Source: Emiliania huxleyi CCMP1516
Taxonomy: Eukaryota; Haptophyta; Isochrysidales; Noelaerhabdaceae
Assembly (NCBI RefSeq): GCF_000372725.1
Contig: NW_005198244.1
Coordinates: forward strand, 1 to 64,000
DNA: 64,000 nt
Direction: 5' to 3'
The notes under the pieces are model-generated. The model ran no database searches. It saw only the letters and a program-made list of their open reading frames with translations, and was not told the origin of the DNA. How positions within the stretch are numbered: the first letter of the stretch is position 1; every line of letters begins with the position of its first letter. Positions 44,251 to 53,950 of the stretch are shown in pieces. The position numbers and the translations under genes were made by a program.

Positions 44251-46168
44251 ATGGCGCGGCGCGGCCACCTGGTTCCCAGTTCGGTGCCCACTTCGAGCAG
44301 CGATCCAGCGCCGGCCCTCACCCTCCGGAAGGAGGACAAGCTCGCGGGACACAACGGCCGCGTCTTTGACCTGCAAGCCTCGGTCAAAGACCTCTCGTCC
44401 TCACAGCCGCTCCGCATCGCGGCGGTCGGCGAGAAGGGCGGCTCTGTCTGGACCTTCGATGGCGGCGCGCGCAGGCACGTCCGCCTGCCCGGCACCGAGC
44501 TCATGCGCGTGTGCTGGCACCCCGACGGCGAGCACGTGCTGACCGGCAGCGCGGAGGGCGCGATCTGCGTGCGCGATGCCTCGAGCGGCCAGACGAGCGC
44601 GACGCTGCAGGCGGCGAGAGAGGACGAGGTGTATGGGCTGGAGGTGCTCTCGGAGGAGGGACTGCTCGCCGCCGGCGCGGGCGAGACGGTGCAGCTCTGG
44701 GACCTCAACCGGGCGACGCGCACCTCCCTCGCCGCCTTCACCGCGACAGAGAGCGGAGTCCACTTTGGCGTGCGGACACTTCCGAGACACGTCCCCACCC
44801 GCCCTTGCTGCGAGGCGCGCCGCTTCCCGCGCGTCCGGCAGCCCAGTCTGCGCACCTCCCTGCCGGACAGGCGGCTTGCGCAACCCGGACCGAAAGGCGT
44901 TTGTCTTTTCGATCGCTGCGCGCGGCCGCATCCTCTCCGCCGCTCTGTCGGACGGCTCTCTGCGGCTGCTCGACTCCGAGACGCTGCAGGAGCTCGCCAC
45001 GCTCTGCGTGTCGAACGAGGCGCCCTCCCTCGCCACCGCCCCCCTCGGGCCACCTCGGGCCATCTTGGGTACTCTCGGGTACTCTCGGGTACTCTCGGGT
45101 ACTCTGGGGTACTCTCGGGTCATCTAGGGTCCTCTCAGCTCATCTCGGGTACCCTCAGCTCATCTCGGGGTCATCTTTAATGGCACTCAGGCGCCCGCCC
45201 TCGCCACCGCCATCTCGCCGACCTCCCCGCTGCTCGCCTGCTCCGACCGCGCGGGGGGAGTGCTGCTGTGGGATCTGAGGCAGCTCGGCCGAGGTGAGCC
45301 CATTCGTTAATGTTAATTAGCTGTGGGATCTGAGGCAGCTCGGCCGAGGTGAGCCCCGAGATCTCGGCTGTCCTCGGCTGCATCTCGACTGCACCTCGAC
45401 TGCACCTCGACTGCACCTCGGCTGCACCTCGGCTGCATCTCGCATCTCGGCTGCCTCTCGGCTCCTCTCTGCTGCATCTCGCATCTCGGCTGCTTCTCGG
45501 CTCATCTCTGCTGCATCTCTGCTGCCTCTCGCATCTCGGCTGCACCTCGGCTGCACCTCGGCTGCCTCTCTGCTGCCTCTCTGCTGCCTCTCTGCAGGGC
45601 CCCTCGGGGAGACGGAGTCGAGCGGTGGCGGAGCCGTGCACTCTGTCCGCTTCGTGCCCGGCGAGCCGCTGCTGAGAAGGGGAGAAGGTGGGGGGGCTCT
45701 TGGTGGACCCTTGTCGGACCCTTCCTGCAGGCGAGCTGCTCGTCACGGGAGGAGACCGGATGATTACTTAATTAAGTTAGACTGGTTGAAGCCTGCAGGC
45801 GAGCTGCTCGTCACGGGAGGAGACGACCGGAGGCTCTGCGTGCACGAGGCGCTACTTACTAACTAGTTGAGATTAGTTAATCAGTTAATTAGTTGATCAG
45901 GCTCTGCGTGCACGAGACGCGCACCGCACAGCTGGCGCTGCAGTGCTGTGCGAGCGTGCTCTCGCCCTTGCTCTGTGTCGACGCCGCCGCCGACGGAGCG
46001 AGCACGCGGCTCGCCACCGCCGGCGGCTCGATCGGCCTCGTCTCCGACTCGAACATCGGCCTGTGGAGGCTCGGTGCCGAGCAGGAGCAGAAGCGGCCGG
46101 AGGAGGAGGGCGGCGTCCCCGGCGCGGAGGAGGGAGTGTGCATGGTGTGCCGCCCGTGTGGGCAGTGA
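44251..46168 (+). CDS. WD40-repeat protein
   Basis: Exons 44251-44767, 44871-45019, 45191-45293, 45598-45660, 45799-45832 and 45901-46168 total 1134 nt, an exact 377 codons plus stop. WD blades: LAGHNGRVFDLQASV, EKGGSVWTFDGGARRHVRLP, MRVCWHPDGEHVLTGSAEGA with ICVRDASSGQ, VYGLEVLSEEGLLAAGAGET with VQLWDLN, KAFVFSIAARGRILSAALSD with GSLRLLDSETL, LLACSDRAGGVLLWDLRQL, HSVRFVPGELLVTGGDDRRL with CVHE and LATAGGSIGLVSDSNIGLW. This is a seven-blade propeller scaffold; the closest kin may be WDR89-type proteins, but this is not certain. Introns are GC-AG except one GT-AG, and four of five copy the next exon start. The C-terminus ends GVCMVCRPCGQ. Confidence 0.85.
45055..45180 (+). repeat. GGTACTCTCG minisatellite
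   Basis: Units of GGGTACTCTC and TCAGCTCATCTCG fill most of the intron 45020-45190, which itself begins with a 21-base copy of the next exon (GCGCCCTCCCTCGCCACCGC). Confidence 0.92.
45294..45597 (+). repeat. Composite intron: exon duplication, AT spacer and CTCGGCTGC minisatellite
   Basis: After GTGAGCCC an AT-rich ATTCGTTAATGTTAATTAG precedes a second copy of the upstream exon (CTGTGGGATCTGAGGCAGCT...) and of GTGAGCCC. About 20 units of CTCGGCTGCAC/CTCTCGGCTGC follow. Either GTGAGCCC can serve as donor; only the first keeps one copy of the exon. Confidence 0.9.
45661..45798 (+). repeat. Composite AT-rich spacer intron
   Basis: It starts GCGAGCCGCTGCT (copying GCGAGCTGCTCG) and contains one full decoy copy of the next exon with its own CCTGCAG acceptor (45724-45760). 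The spacer is GATTACTTAATTAAGTTAGA and it ends AAGCCTGCAG. Confidence 0.92.
45833..45900 (+). repeat. AT-rich spacer intron
   Basis: GC-AG intron starting GCTCTGCGTGCACGAGGCGC; the next exon starts GCTCTGCGTGCACGAGACGC. The spacer has ACTTACTAACTAGTTGAG and TTAATCAGTTAATTAG, ending GTTGATCAG. Confidence 0.95.
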
Positions 46169-46538
46169 CGGACGCTTCTTCGTTGGTGTGCGTCTGGCTC
46201 TGAGAGGGGTGTGACAACTCATTGGAACGGGGGTGCGTGCTACAGCCTGACACAGCACCTCCACCTGGTGGAGTAGACTGTAGAGGAGTAGCACACGTCC
46301 TCAATCGTCCCAACCTGGCTTTATATTTGTTCTCATATACTCGTGTGACACGACCACTGTCGTGAACATTTCTCATCCAGACGCGGGGCACGGAGCGCGG
46401 CACGGGCCACGGCGCCCCACTTCGCTCGGCGGTTCGGTCAGGTTCCAAATCACCTCAGAAGAATCCGGAAGGACCACGATCGTACGCGAGCCTCCTGAGA
46501 GAACCGGCGGCGCCGCCGCGTTAAAGCCCTTCGATGCT

Positions 46539-47819
46539 TCAGACAAGTAAGTCGCGCAGCAGCTGTCCTTCCTCCTGGACAGCTGCGTTCTCTGGGTGCG
46601 CCTGCAGCGCCGCTGTCGCCGCCTCGGGCGCGCGTGCAGTCACAGCACGCCGCCTCCGCGCCCGCGCCGCGGCGTCGGTGCCTGAGCACACGTTGCGCAG
46701 CGCCCAGCACCCCATGTCCTGCACATCCTCCACCTGCGGGTGAGCCTGCAGTGCCGCCACCACCGCCTCGATCGCGCCCGCGTCGGCTGCGCGCTGTATG
46801 CGTGCGAACCCTGCGGCGTCGGTGCCGAAGCAGACGTTGCCCAGCGCCATGCAGCCATGCTGTTGCACGATCGCCACCTGCGGGTGAGCCTGCATCGCCG
46901 CCACAGCCGCCTCGATAGCACCCGCGTCTGCTGCGCGCTGGCTGCGTGCGAACCCTGCGGCGTCGTCGCCGGCGCACACGTTGCCCAGCGCCCGGCAGCC
47001 TTCCTCTTGCACGCCCGCCTCCTGCGGGTGAGCCTGCATCGCCGCCACGATCGCCTCGATCGCGCCCGCTTCCGCCGCAGGTTGCCTGTTATGCACCTCT
47101 TTGCACAGAATAGCCAAGCGCTTGCATGCCGCAACAGCAACGCGGCTATCCGACACGTGCACGCGCAGCGCCGCCGCCGCCGCCGCCACGTCCATCGACC
47201 GCACCTCCGCATTGCTCGGGGGCGCGTCATGCGGCGCAGCGCCAACGCGCTGCCGCACCCGCCGCCCTCCCTCCTCGCCGCCCTCGCCCGCCTCCAGCGC
47301 CACCACGCGCGACCGCAGCTGTGAGTTCTCCACTCCCTGCGCTGCCAACTGAGCCTGCAGCGGTGCCAACTGGGCTTGCAGCCGCTCGTTCTCCGCACCC
47401 TGTGCCGCCACTTGGGCTCGCAGCGGCGCCATCATGCGCTGGCACACGGCGAAGGGGCACGTCGCCTCGTGCGCCGCCTTGTCTGCCAGCAGCCCCGACC
47501 ACGCGCAGCCAGCCTCCGCCGCGGCGCACGCGCGCGGCCGCTGCGGGCAGCCTTGCTCGTGGGCGGCGAGTTCGCCGCGGGTCGTCGCCAGCCCGCAGTG
47601 CGAACACGCCGCCGGCAGCGCCGCGATACTCTCCTCGTGGCTTCGGCATCGAATCGCCTGGCTCAGCGGTCCGAGAGCCATGCGGCACTCGGGGCAGAGG
47701 CGCGGGGCTCGCAGGCTGGAGTCGCAGGAGGCGCAGAAGACGTGGCCCTCCCGGCACTGGTGCTGCTGCCCGTCCTGCACCTCCAGGCAGACGGGGCACT
47801 CCAGGCGCTGGGCGGCCAT
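46539..47819 (-). CDS. RING finger/armadillo-repeat protein
   Basis: ATG 47819 follows the T-rich motif CATTTCTTTTTTCTG on the gene strand. The N-terminus has a SIAH/TRAF-like RING: LECPVCLEVQDGQQHQCREG, HVFCASCDSSLRAPRLCPEC. A TRAF-type zinc region follows: ACSHCGLATTRGELAAHEQG and CAAAEAGCAWSGLLADKAAH. A coiled coil spans about residues 130-175 (GAENERLQAQLAPLQAQLAA). Armadillo-type repeats follow with the pattern GAIEAIVAAMQAHPQEAGVQ and EEGCRALGNVC. The domain order suggests an E3 ubiquitin ligase using armadillo repeats to bind substrates (inference). The armadillo units are ~45 residues and highly alike. One exon; the stop is at 46539. Confidence 0.85.
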   Translation of the reverse strand: MAAQRLECPVCLEVQDGQQHQCREGHVFCASCDSSLRAPRLCPECRMALGPLSQAIRCRSHEESIAALPAACSHCGLATTRGELAAHEQGCPQRPRACAAAEAGCAWSGLLADKAAHEATCPFAVCQRMMAPLRAQVAAQGAENERLQAQLAPLQAQLAAQGVENSQLRSRVVALEAGEGGEEGGRRVRQRVGAAPHDAPPSNAEVRSMDVAAAAAALRVHVSDSRVAVAACKRLAILCKEVHNRQPAAEAGAIEAIVAAMQAHPQEAGVQEEGCRALGNVCAGDDAAGFARSQRAADAGAIEAAVAAMQAHPQVAIVQQHGCMALGNVCFGTDAAGFARIQRAADAGAIEAVVAALQAHPQVEDVQDMGCWALRNVCSGTDAAARARRRRAVTARAPEAATAALQAHPENAAVQEEGQLLRDLLV

Positions 47820-48744
47820 TCTCACTCAGAAAAAAGAAATGGGAACCTTCAAACCGCCAATGGCAGTTATCCGTTGTGCGGACGTCGCCGCGGCTCGCCT
47901 CTGCCGCGGCGGCTGCTGCGCGCACGCGGCGGCGCCGCTCTCTCGCGAGACGGCTGGCGACGCGGCTCGCCGCCGACGTACGCTGCGCTCGTCCGACGGT
48001 CCGCAGCGTGGCGTGCGCGGCGCTGCGCGCCGCTCTGCGAGCGCTTCTGCGCCTGCACTGCCTCTCTCTGTTGCTGCTGGTGGTGGTGATGGTGCTGCTG
48101 GTGGTGCATATGCTGCTGCTGGCGCGGCGCGGCTCTGCGACTGGGCTCGACGCGCGCGTCGCGAGCATCTCACCCGGCGGGCGGCGTCGGGCAGGTGCAA
48201 AAAATCTCTGGTGGTGGTGCTGCTGCTGCTGCTGGTGGTGGTGGTGCAGATGCTGCTGCTGGTGCGGCGCGGCTCTCCGACTCGACTCGAGGCGCGCGTC
48301 GGGGCAATCTGACGCGGCGGGCGGCGTCGCGGGCGGCAGCGATCGCGGCTCGAAGGTGGAGGTGGAGGCTGGTGGCTGTGGTGGACTTTGAGTTTATTTC
48401 ATGATGGACTAAGAGGACTGGGGCGGCGCGGCGCGGCGACGGGCGGCGCGAGGCGGCGGCGCGGCGCGGCGGCGCGTATTACAAGAGCAGCGAGAGGCGC
48501 GGACGGCGCGAGGTGGCGGCGCGACTGCGCGGCTCGATTTAGTTATTCATATTGGGTAACCTGGAGGGATATGAGTTGACGTATTCCACGTCCTAACCTC
48601 ATTCGTTAATCCATTAATTAATTACGTATTGTATTCCGCGTCGGGTATTCGTAAGTATTCCAGGAGAAGAACAAGGGAGGGCGGCGAGGCGGAGCTGTCT
48701 CGAAGCAGCGTACCACCACCCACGCTGTAGATGGACAGAAAACT

Positions 48745-48860
48745 GCAATTCCCTTCCCCCCTCGGAGGGGGCCGGAGGAGGCGTACCCCGAGGACCCGCT
48801 CTTTCCCCTTCCCCCCTCGGAGGGGGCCGGGCGAGGCGTAACCCGAGGGCCCTCGCCCGC
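48745..48860 (+). repeat. Dispersed GC-rich repeat, inverted partner at 53030-53105
   Basis: CCTTCCCCCCTCGGAGGGGG followed by CCGGAGGAGGCGTACCCCGA occurs twice in tandem here. It matches, in reverse complement, 53030-53105 (GGGGTACGCCTCCG and CCCCCTCCGAGGGGGGAAGG). Confidence 0.85.
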
Positions 48861-49544
48861 TAGGAATAGTCTTCCCTGACCCCGCCCGCCTGCCCGCCTG
48901 CCCTGCCCGCCTGTGGTTGATAAGATCTTTTCACCTTGACTTGGTGGAGTACAGGCGCGGGGTGCGTGTGGTTGAGACTGAACTGGCTCGCCTGCTAACC
49001 TCGAAGGCGGCTGCCGTCCACCCGTCGCTGCTCAGGCCGGGGGAGGGGGGGAGACCTCCTGTTCCTCGCGGAACGGGAGTAGGCCCCTCCTTGCGCCCGG
49101 TCAGGAAGCAGGGCGGTGGTCGTGCCATCGTCGCTTCGAACTCGAAACCACCGACACACGCCGCATTCGTCGTCGGCGCGCGACAGGCTCCCGTCGGCCG
49201 GACTGCCCTCGACGAGTGGGTGTCGCCAACCAAAGCGACACGCACTCGAGGGTAGTGCCGACGGGACGCGGCTCGAGGGCGACTCTCGCGAAGGCACGGC
49301 TGGCAACCGTGGCGCGGGGCTCGCGCTCGACAAGACCGGGATCGCTCTACCGGCAAACATCTCGCTGACATGCGCGCCCGGTCGAGCTGACGGCGGGCGC
49401 GCTGCGGTCGCACGCCTCCCAAGTCATATGCCACGGCGTGCGATCTAGAATCAGCACACGCGCCTCTGCTTGCATACACTCATACATTGGATTGTCATTG
49501 CCTGTGAGTGCGAGATAGGGCTAGCGGCTGGCGGCTAGCCCCTG

Positions 49545-49925
49545 AGGAGAGTGACCAGAGACACCTCACATGACCCCACACACGGTCTAGTCCGGCCTCG
49601 CGGTCGGCGGAGATTGCTAGAGGCCGAGCAAGCCTGCTCTAGCCTCACGCGTTCGCCCCTGTTGTCTGTTGTTTGTTGTGCCCTTGTTTGTTTCTCTTGG
49701 CACCTGGGAGTGCTGGGGGGGGCGACAGGGAGAATGTGGCCCTGAGTTATGTGTACGCCAACTCAGGGTGTGTGGCAGCCAGCTGGCTGTGTGTCTTGTG
49801 AGCTTGTTTGTGTCTGTGTGTCGTTCGTGCGTGTCGTCATCATCTGTCTCGCGTCCACCCATACCGCGCTGGTGTCCAGTCCGAGCCTGGCTCGTGGCTG
49901 TTCTTCACCTTTCTACCTACCTACC
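49545..49925 (+). repeat. Dispersed repeat R, copy 2
   Basis: Colinear with 39720-40115 and, in its last ~130 bp, with 53795-53930. It ends with TTCACCTTTCTACCTACCTA. Confidence 0.85.
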
Positions 49926-50139
49926 TACGCAAGTGAGTGTAGAGTGGTGGTGCGTGCAGTGTGGTGTTCATTAGCTCCGAGTAGAGGGGGCGGGTCCTGC
50001 AGTTAAGGGGAAACCCGGTACGCGGGGCTAACCCTCGGAGACCCGTATTTACTTTACGGCCCTTTCCCTGCGAACGCGCACCCCCCCCCTAGCTAGGGGT
50101 CAGGGCTCTCTAGCCCGTAGCCCGATGCGGCCATATCTC

Positions 50140-50260
50140 GGTAACTATTGATGGTCCACCAGAAAACTCTCTTCGGATTTGGAACGGGGGCCCGGCCCCC
50201 GTTCGAATGGCGATGTCCGATGAGTTCTCCGGTGGACCATCAATAGACAATAGTTACCGA
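50140..50260. repeat. Foldback element, ~120 bp
   Basis: GGTAACTATTGATGGTCCAC at the left pairs with GGTGGACCATCAATAGACAA and TAGTTACC at the right. The centre is the palindrome AACGGGGGCCCGGCCCCCGT plus T. MITE-like or an RNA hairpin source. Confidence 0.88.
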
Positions 50261-50641
50261 CGCGGATGGCCGCTCAAAGTCTGAGACCTGTCTCACAAAA
50301 GTGATGCACGTATTGGGAGCGCGACTGCCAATGGGGGGGGAAAACGAAATTCCACGTGCCGCCAAGTGCCGCGCGCGCGCGCCAGTTTCGTACCGCGACT
50401 GAGAAACGACACCATCTCTCCTGGAGATGCCTGCTCTATTTATTTTATGAGAAACGACAGCGGCGAGGTCTTTTACCGGCCTGCCGGTGCCGCCCACCGC
50501 CACGCGTCCAGCAGAGCTAGCTCCAACGCGGGAAAAGGCAGCTCACACACTGCAGCCGGAGGGTGCACCCTCGGCAGCACCGCCAAGCGACCGCGCCGCC
50601 CTCGCCGCCCTCGCGCGCCCCTGCAGCGCCTCGGCGGCGCC

Positions 50642-52204
50642 TCAGTCAGCTGGGACGAGCGCGTTGTAGTGCTCTCCGAGGCCGTAGTAGTGGCGGTGGT
50701 ATGCCTGCGTCGTCAAGTGCCGGTCGGGTGACCCTGTGATGCGCCCGTGCCGTTGTGTGGAGGAGGGGTGGCAGGGAGGGGGGGCAGGGAGAGGGCAGGG
50801 AGAGGGCAGGGAGAGGGCAGGGAGAGGGCAGGGAGAGGGCAGGGAGAGGGCAGGGAGGGGGGGGGGGGGGGGCCAGGCAGGGGGGAAAGGGAGGGGAGGC
50901 AGGGAGGGAATAAAGGGGGGGAGAAGGCCAGTTTCAGCCCCGGCCCGTTCCCCTCGTACTCGGCCCCGGTGAGCAGCACCGGCGCGTCGGCAGAGTGCAC
51001 CTGTTCACAGCGCACTCCGTTGAAGGAGACGCCGCCCAGAGCCGGCGGCGGGCGGCGAGGCGGCGGGAGGGGCCGCGATGCAGCGGCGAGACGCGTGCGC
51101 GATGGCCGTGATCTCGAGCTGACCTCCCCACTCGGAGGAGAGCTCCACCTGGTGTTAATTAATTAATTCATAATTAATTAATCATCTCGAGCTGCCCGCC
51201 CCACTCGGAGGAGAGCTCCACCTGGTGGTGGTGTGCCAGTGCATGCCTTAATGAGCTGCTCGCCTCGAGCCCGAAGGGCCTCACCCCCACCCCCGCACCT
51301 GCGAGCAGTACGACTCGAGGAGCCCGTCCGAGAACTCGTGCTCCTAGATGTGTATATGCAATGAGAATCGTAATGTAATAATAATAACGAGGAGGCGCCC
51401 GTCTTAGAAGTCGCGCTCCTACACTCAACTCTCACCCCACCGGCTGAGGAGCTCTTCGCAGGGCGGGAGGGCAGCCCGCCCGACAGGTCGTGCGCCGCGA
51501 GGAGGAAGGGGAGGAAGTCGTCGGCATGCGAGCGGATGTACTCGGCCGCCAGCCTGGACGCAAAGGGGTCATCACAAACTAGGGGTCCAAGGACACGACT
51601 CCTCTCGACAAGAATAAGAAGGGGAGTGTGCTCGGCCGCCAGCCTGGAGGTGCGGGGGAGGGGACGCGGGCTCGGGCCGGGAGGGGCGAGGCTGCGTGAA
51701 ACTACGCCAGCGACATCTCTCGGCGAGATCTACATCTCGGGAGATTCCGATCTCGCCTGCGGCAGTGGCGGAAATCGAGAGCAGACGCCTCGTCGCCCGC
51801 TGCCAGCTGGTGGGCGATCGAGCGGTAGAGGCAGTGCCTGCGACCAGACGCGGCTGCCGTCTGCCTCTCTTCACAGCGGTGCCTCGGGGCGGGCGGCAGC
51901 GGCGTGTCTGCCCGTCCGCAGCGATCTCGTGCAGCCGGAGCTCGTGTGGCGCCAGAGCGGCCGACAGCCTGAGGGAGGCGCGGGGCCGACTCCGCCGGTG
52001 AATGATGGAACGCCCTCCGTGAGGCGGCGCGGCGCGAGGGCGGGCGAGCGCCGCTTCAGCTCCTCCTCACGCAGCGACGGGCCCGCCTTTGCCCGCGTCT
52101 CTCCGATCCGCCTCTCCCTCTCCCTCTCCTCCTCCTCCTTCCGCTGCCGCGCCCGCGCCGCCTTGCTCCCCTTCTTCCCGCCGCCTCCGCCGCCGCCGCC
52201 TCCG

Positions 52205-52240
<36 letters not shown>

Positions 52241-52596
52241 AGCGACATCTGGGCGATTCCGTCGGCCGCAGCATCGCCGCCCGCCGCAGCCACTTCCGCA
52301 GCCTGCCGCTCCCGCATCGCCGCAAGCGCCGCGTCGAGCTCTTCGTCCGCCGCGGCGCGGCCGATGCGGTCCGCCTTGGGGAGAGCAAACTTCTTCTCCT
52401 TGGCCTCGGTCCGCAGCCGCTGCTCCTCCTGCCGGTGCGCCTTGAGCAGCTGCTTCAGATCCGCGGCGCCCACACTGGAAGCCTTTGCCGGTACCTTGGC
52501 AGCTGGCGCGGCCGGCGCGGCGGCCACGTCGTCAGAGTCGGAGCCGCTGCCGAAGTCAAATATGGAAAGGTCTGGGCCGTCGCCACCGTCAGACAT
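50642..52596 (-). CDS. OTU-domain deubiquitinase, OTUD6-like
   Basis: ATG 52596 starts MSDGGDGPDLSIFDFGSGSD. A helical charged region follows (LKQLLKAHRQEEQRLRTEAK) with a polyGly insert and a KKGSKAARARQRKEEEERER block, as in OTUD6-type N-termini. The OTU core is spread over exons: LHEIAADG joined to HCLYRSIAHQL (catalytic D and C), LAAEYIRSHADDFLPFLLAA, FSDGLLESYCSQ joined to VELSSEWGGQLEITAIAHAS, VHSADAPVLLTGAEYEGNGP, and the last exon AYHRHYYGLGEHYNALVPAD with the catalytic His. All three catalytic positions are present. These enzymes cleave ubiquitin chains; OTUD6B acts on translation factors in animals. The join between DLSGGLP and EHEFSDG is unresolved. Introns follow the exon-copy rule. 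Confidence 0.85.
51149..51298 (-). repeat. Composite AT-rich spacer intron
   Basis: It contains a 37-bp copy (GTGGAGCTCTCCTCCGAGTG...) of the next exon. The copy is separated from that exon by an AT spacer, ATTAATTAATTATGAATTAA plus TTAATTAACACCAG. Both copies carry a CACCAG acceptor. Confidence 0.93.
51310..51412 (-). repeat. AT-rich spacer with diverged exon copy
   Basis: GGAGCGCGACTTCTAAGACG (older copy) and GGAGCACGAGTTCTCGGACG (exon) flank TTATTATTATTACATTACGA and TTCTCATTGCATATACACAT, ending CTAG, in the OTU gene. Confidence 0.88.
52181..52242 (-). repeat. GCC trinucleotide repeat coding polyGly
   Basis: About 20 GCC/TCC triplets encode a Gly-only run in the OTU protein's N-terminal linker. 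Confidence 0.93.
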
Positions 52597-53357
52597 GCAG
52601 GGCTTGCGTGCGAAGATGCTGCAGCGGTGCGATCAGCGGTTTAGTGCGAAGAAGCTGCGGCCGCGAGGCCGGGCTTGCAACCAGCTTTTCTTTTTTCAAA
52701 TCCTCTCGAGGTTAGCAGGTGGATATCCTTTGGCCGCGTTGGGTAGCGAGGATTGGTGTAACCCGAGCCACGGAGGCGTGTTTTCTGACGGCCGACCGTC
52801 AGTGCACGGAGTTGCCCCTTCTCCGACTGCCCCGGCTAGTTCACGGGTTTCGCGGGAGTGACCCCTTCGTCCCCCGAGACCTAGCGCGGGTGGGTTGGAG
52901 GGGGCTCGCCCCGTTCCTCCCCATCGGGCCGCGTGAGCGGCCTCGCCTCGCAGATTCGTTTCTCGCGCCTGGGTCAGGCGCGCGGGGCATCCCCCGGGTC
53001 GCTCGACCAGCGATCCGAAGAGTGGCCGCTATGCGAGGGAAAGAGCGGGGCCCACGGGGTACGCCTCCGTCCGGCCCCCTCCGAGGGGGGAAGGGAATTG
53101 TGGGGTCCCCACGGGCGCCTCAATTCGGCCCTCCCGAGGGGGGGGAGGGGAGCAAGGGGGTGGGGGGATCGGGGCGGGGGGGGAGGGGTCTCGGTTTCAT
53201 GGGTCTAATGCTTGCCTTTCGGGGAGGGGCCTCAGGAAAGGCGCGCATGCAGCCCTACGTCTTCCCCTCCTCCCCAGAGGCAGCGAGTAGGCCGCGAGTG
53301 GAGGACTCGAGCGCCTACACGTTTGTGCGAGTGGCGATGGCAAGGGGCGCTCTCTGG

Positions 53358-53421
53358 GGGCGGGCGGGCGGGCGGACGGGCGGGCGGGCGGGCGGGCGGG
53401 CGGGCGGGCGGGCGGGCGGGC
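53358..53421. repeat. (GGGC)n microsatellite
   Basis: Sixteen or so GGGC units with one GGAC interruption. It lies in non-genic DNA and is G-quadruplex prone. Confidence 0.95.
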
Positions 53422-53496
53422 AAAGTATCTGGGAGCGGCGTTCGTAGCAGCAGTTGCGGCGGCAAGTGCGATGTGAACAGTAGAAGTGCTCCGACG

Positions 53497-53509
53497 GTAG
53501 CAGCAGCAT

Positions 53510-53545
<36 letters not shown>
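53497..53545. repeat. (GCA)n microsatellite
   Basis: About 15 GCA units after CAGCATG; no gene is supported around it. Confidence 0.95.
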
Positions 53546-53546
<1 letters not shown>

Positions 53547-53794
53547 CGCCTCCTGCGGTGTCTAGCTCTTGCAGTCTATCTAGGCGGCCGCGAGGTTAAT
53601 ATACCAAATAATGGTGTCAAAACACCGGGGGGTGGTCGGCGCGCAGGCACCTGAGGGGCTCCCGCCGAGCGCGCATTCCGCTCGGCGTCTACCCCTCCAC
53701 ATCAACACATGAGCTCTCTCCTCCACACACGATCGTCACGGCACGCTCACTGTCACGCGCTCCCTCTGTTTCTCTCTCCCAGTTTGTCTACCTA

Positions 53795-53950
53795 CCTTTG
53801 TCTTGTGAGCTTGTTTGTGTCTGTGTGTCGCTCGTGCGTGTCGTCATCATCTGTCCAGCGTCCACCCATACCGCGTTGGTGTCCAGTCCGAGCCTGGCTG
53901 TTCTTCACCTTTCTACCTACCTACCTACTCTCCCAAATAAATAAATAAAA
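53795..53950 (+). repeat. Dispersed repeat R, copy 3, with A-rich end
   Basis: TGTGTCTGTGTGTCGCTCGT through TTCTACCTACCTACCTACTC matches copies 1 and 2. It ends CCCAAATAAATAAATAAAAC, which could be the poly-A-like 3' end of a LINE or SINE. Confidence 0.8.

Larger units (their letters stand above)
47820..50641. other. Intergenic, repeat-rich region
   Basis: No gene supported. It has GGTGGTGCTGCTGCTG trinucleotide tracts (48060-48260, two related blocks), AT-rich patches (48590-48640), inverted-copy GC repeats (48745-48860), repeat R copy 2 and a foldback at 50140-50260. Confidence 0.45.

Noticed and set aside
47126-48391. 421-codon plus-strand frame opposite the RING/armadillo gene
   Set aside because: Low-complexity Ala/Arg/Pro composition; the minus strand carries clear RING and armadillo motifs.
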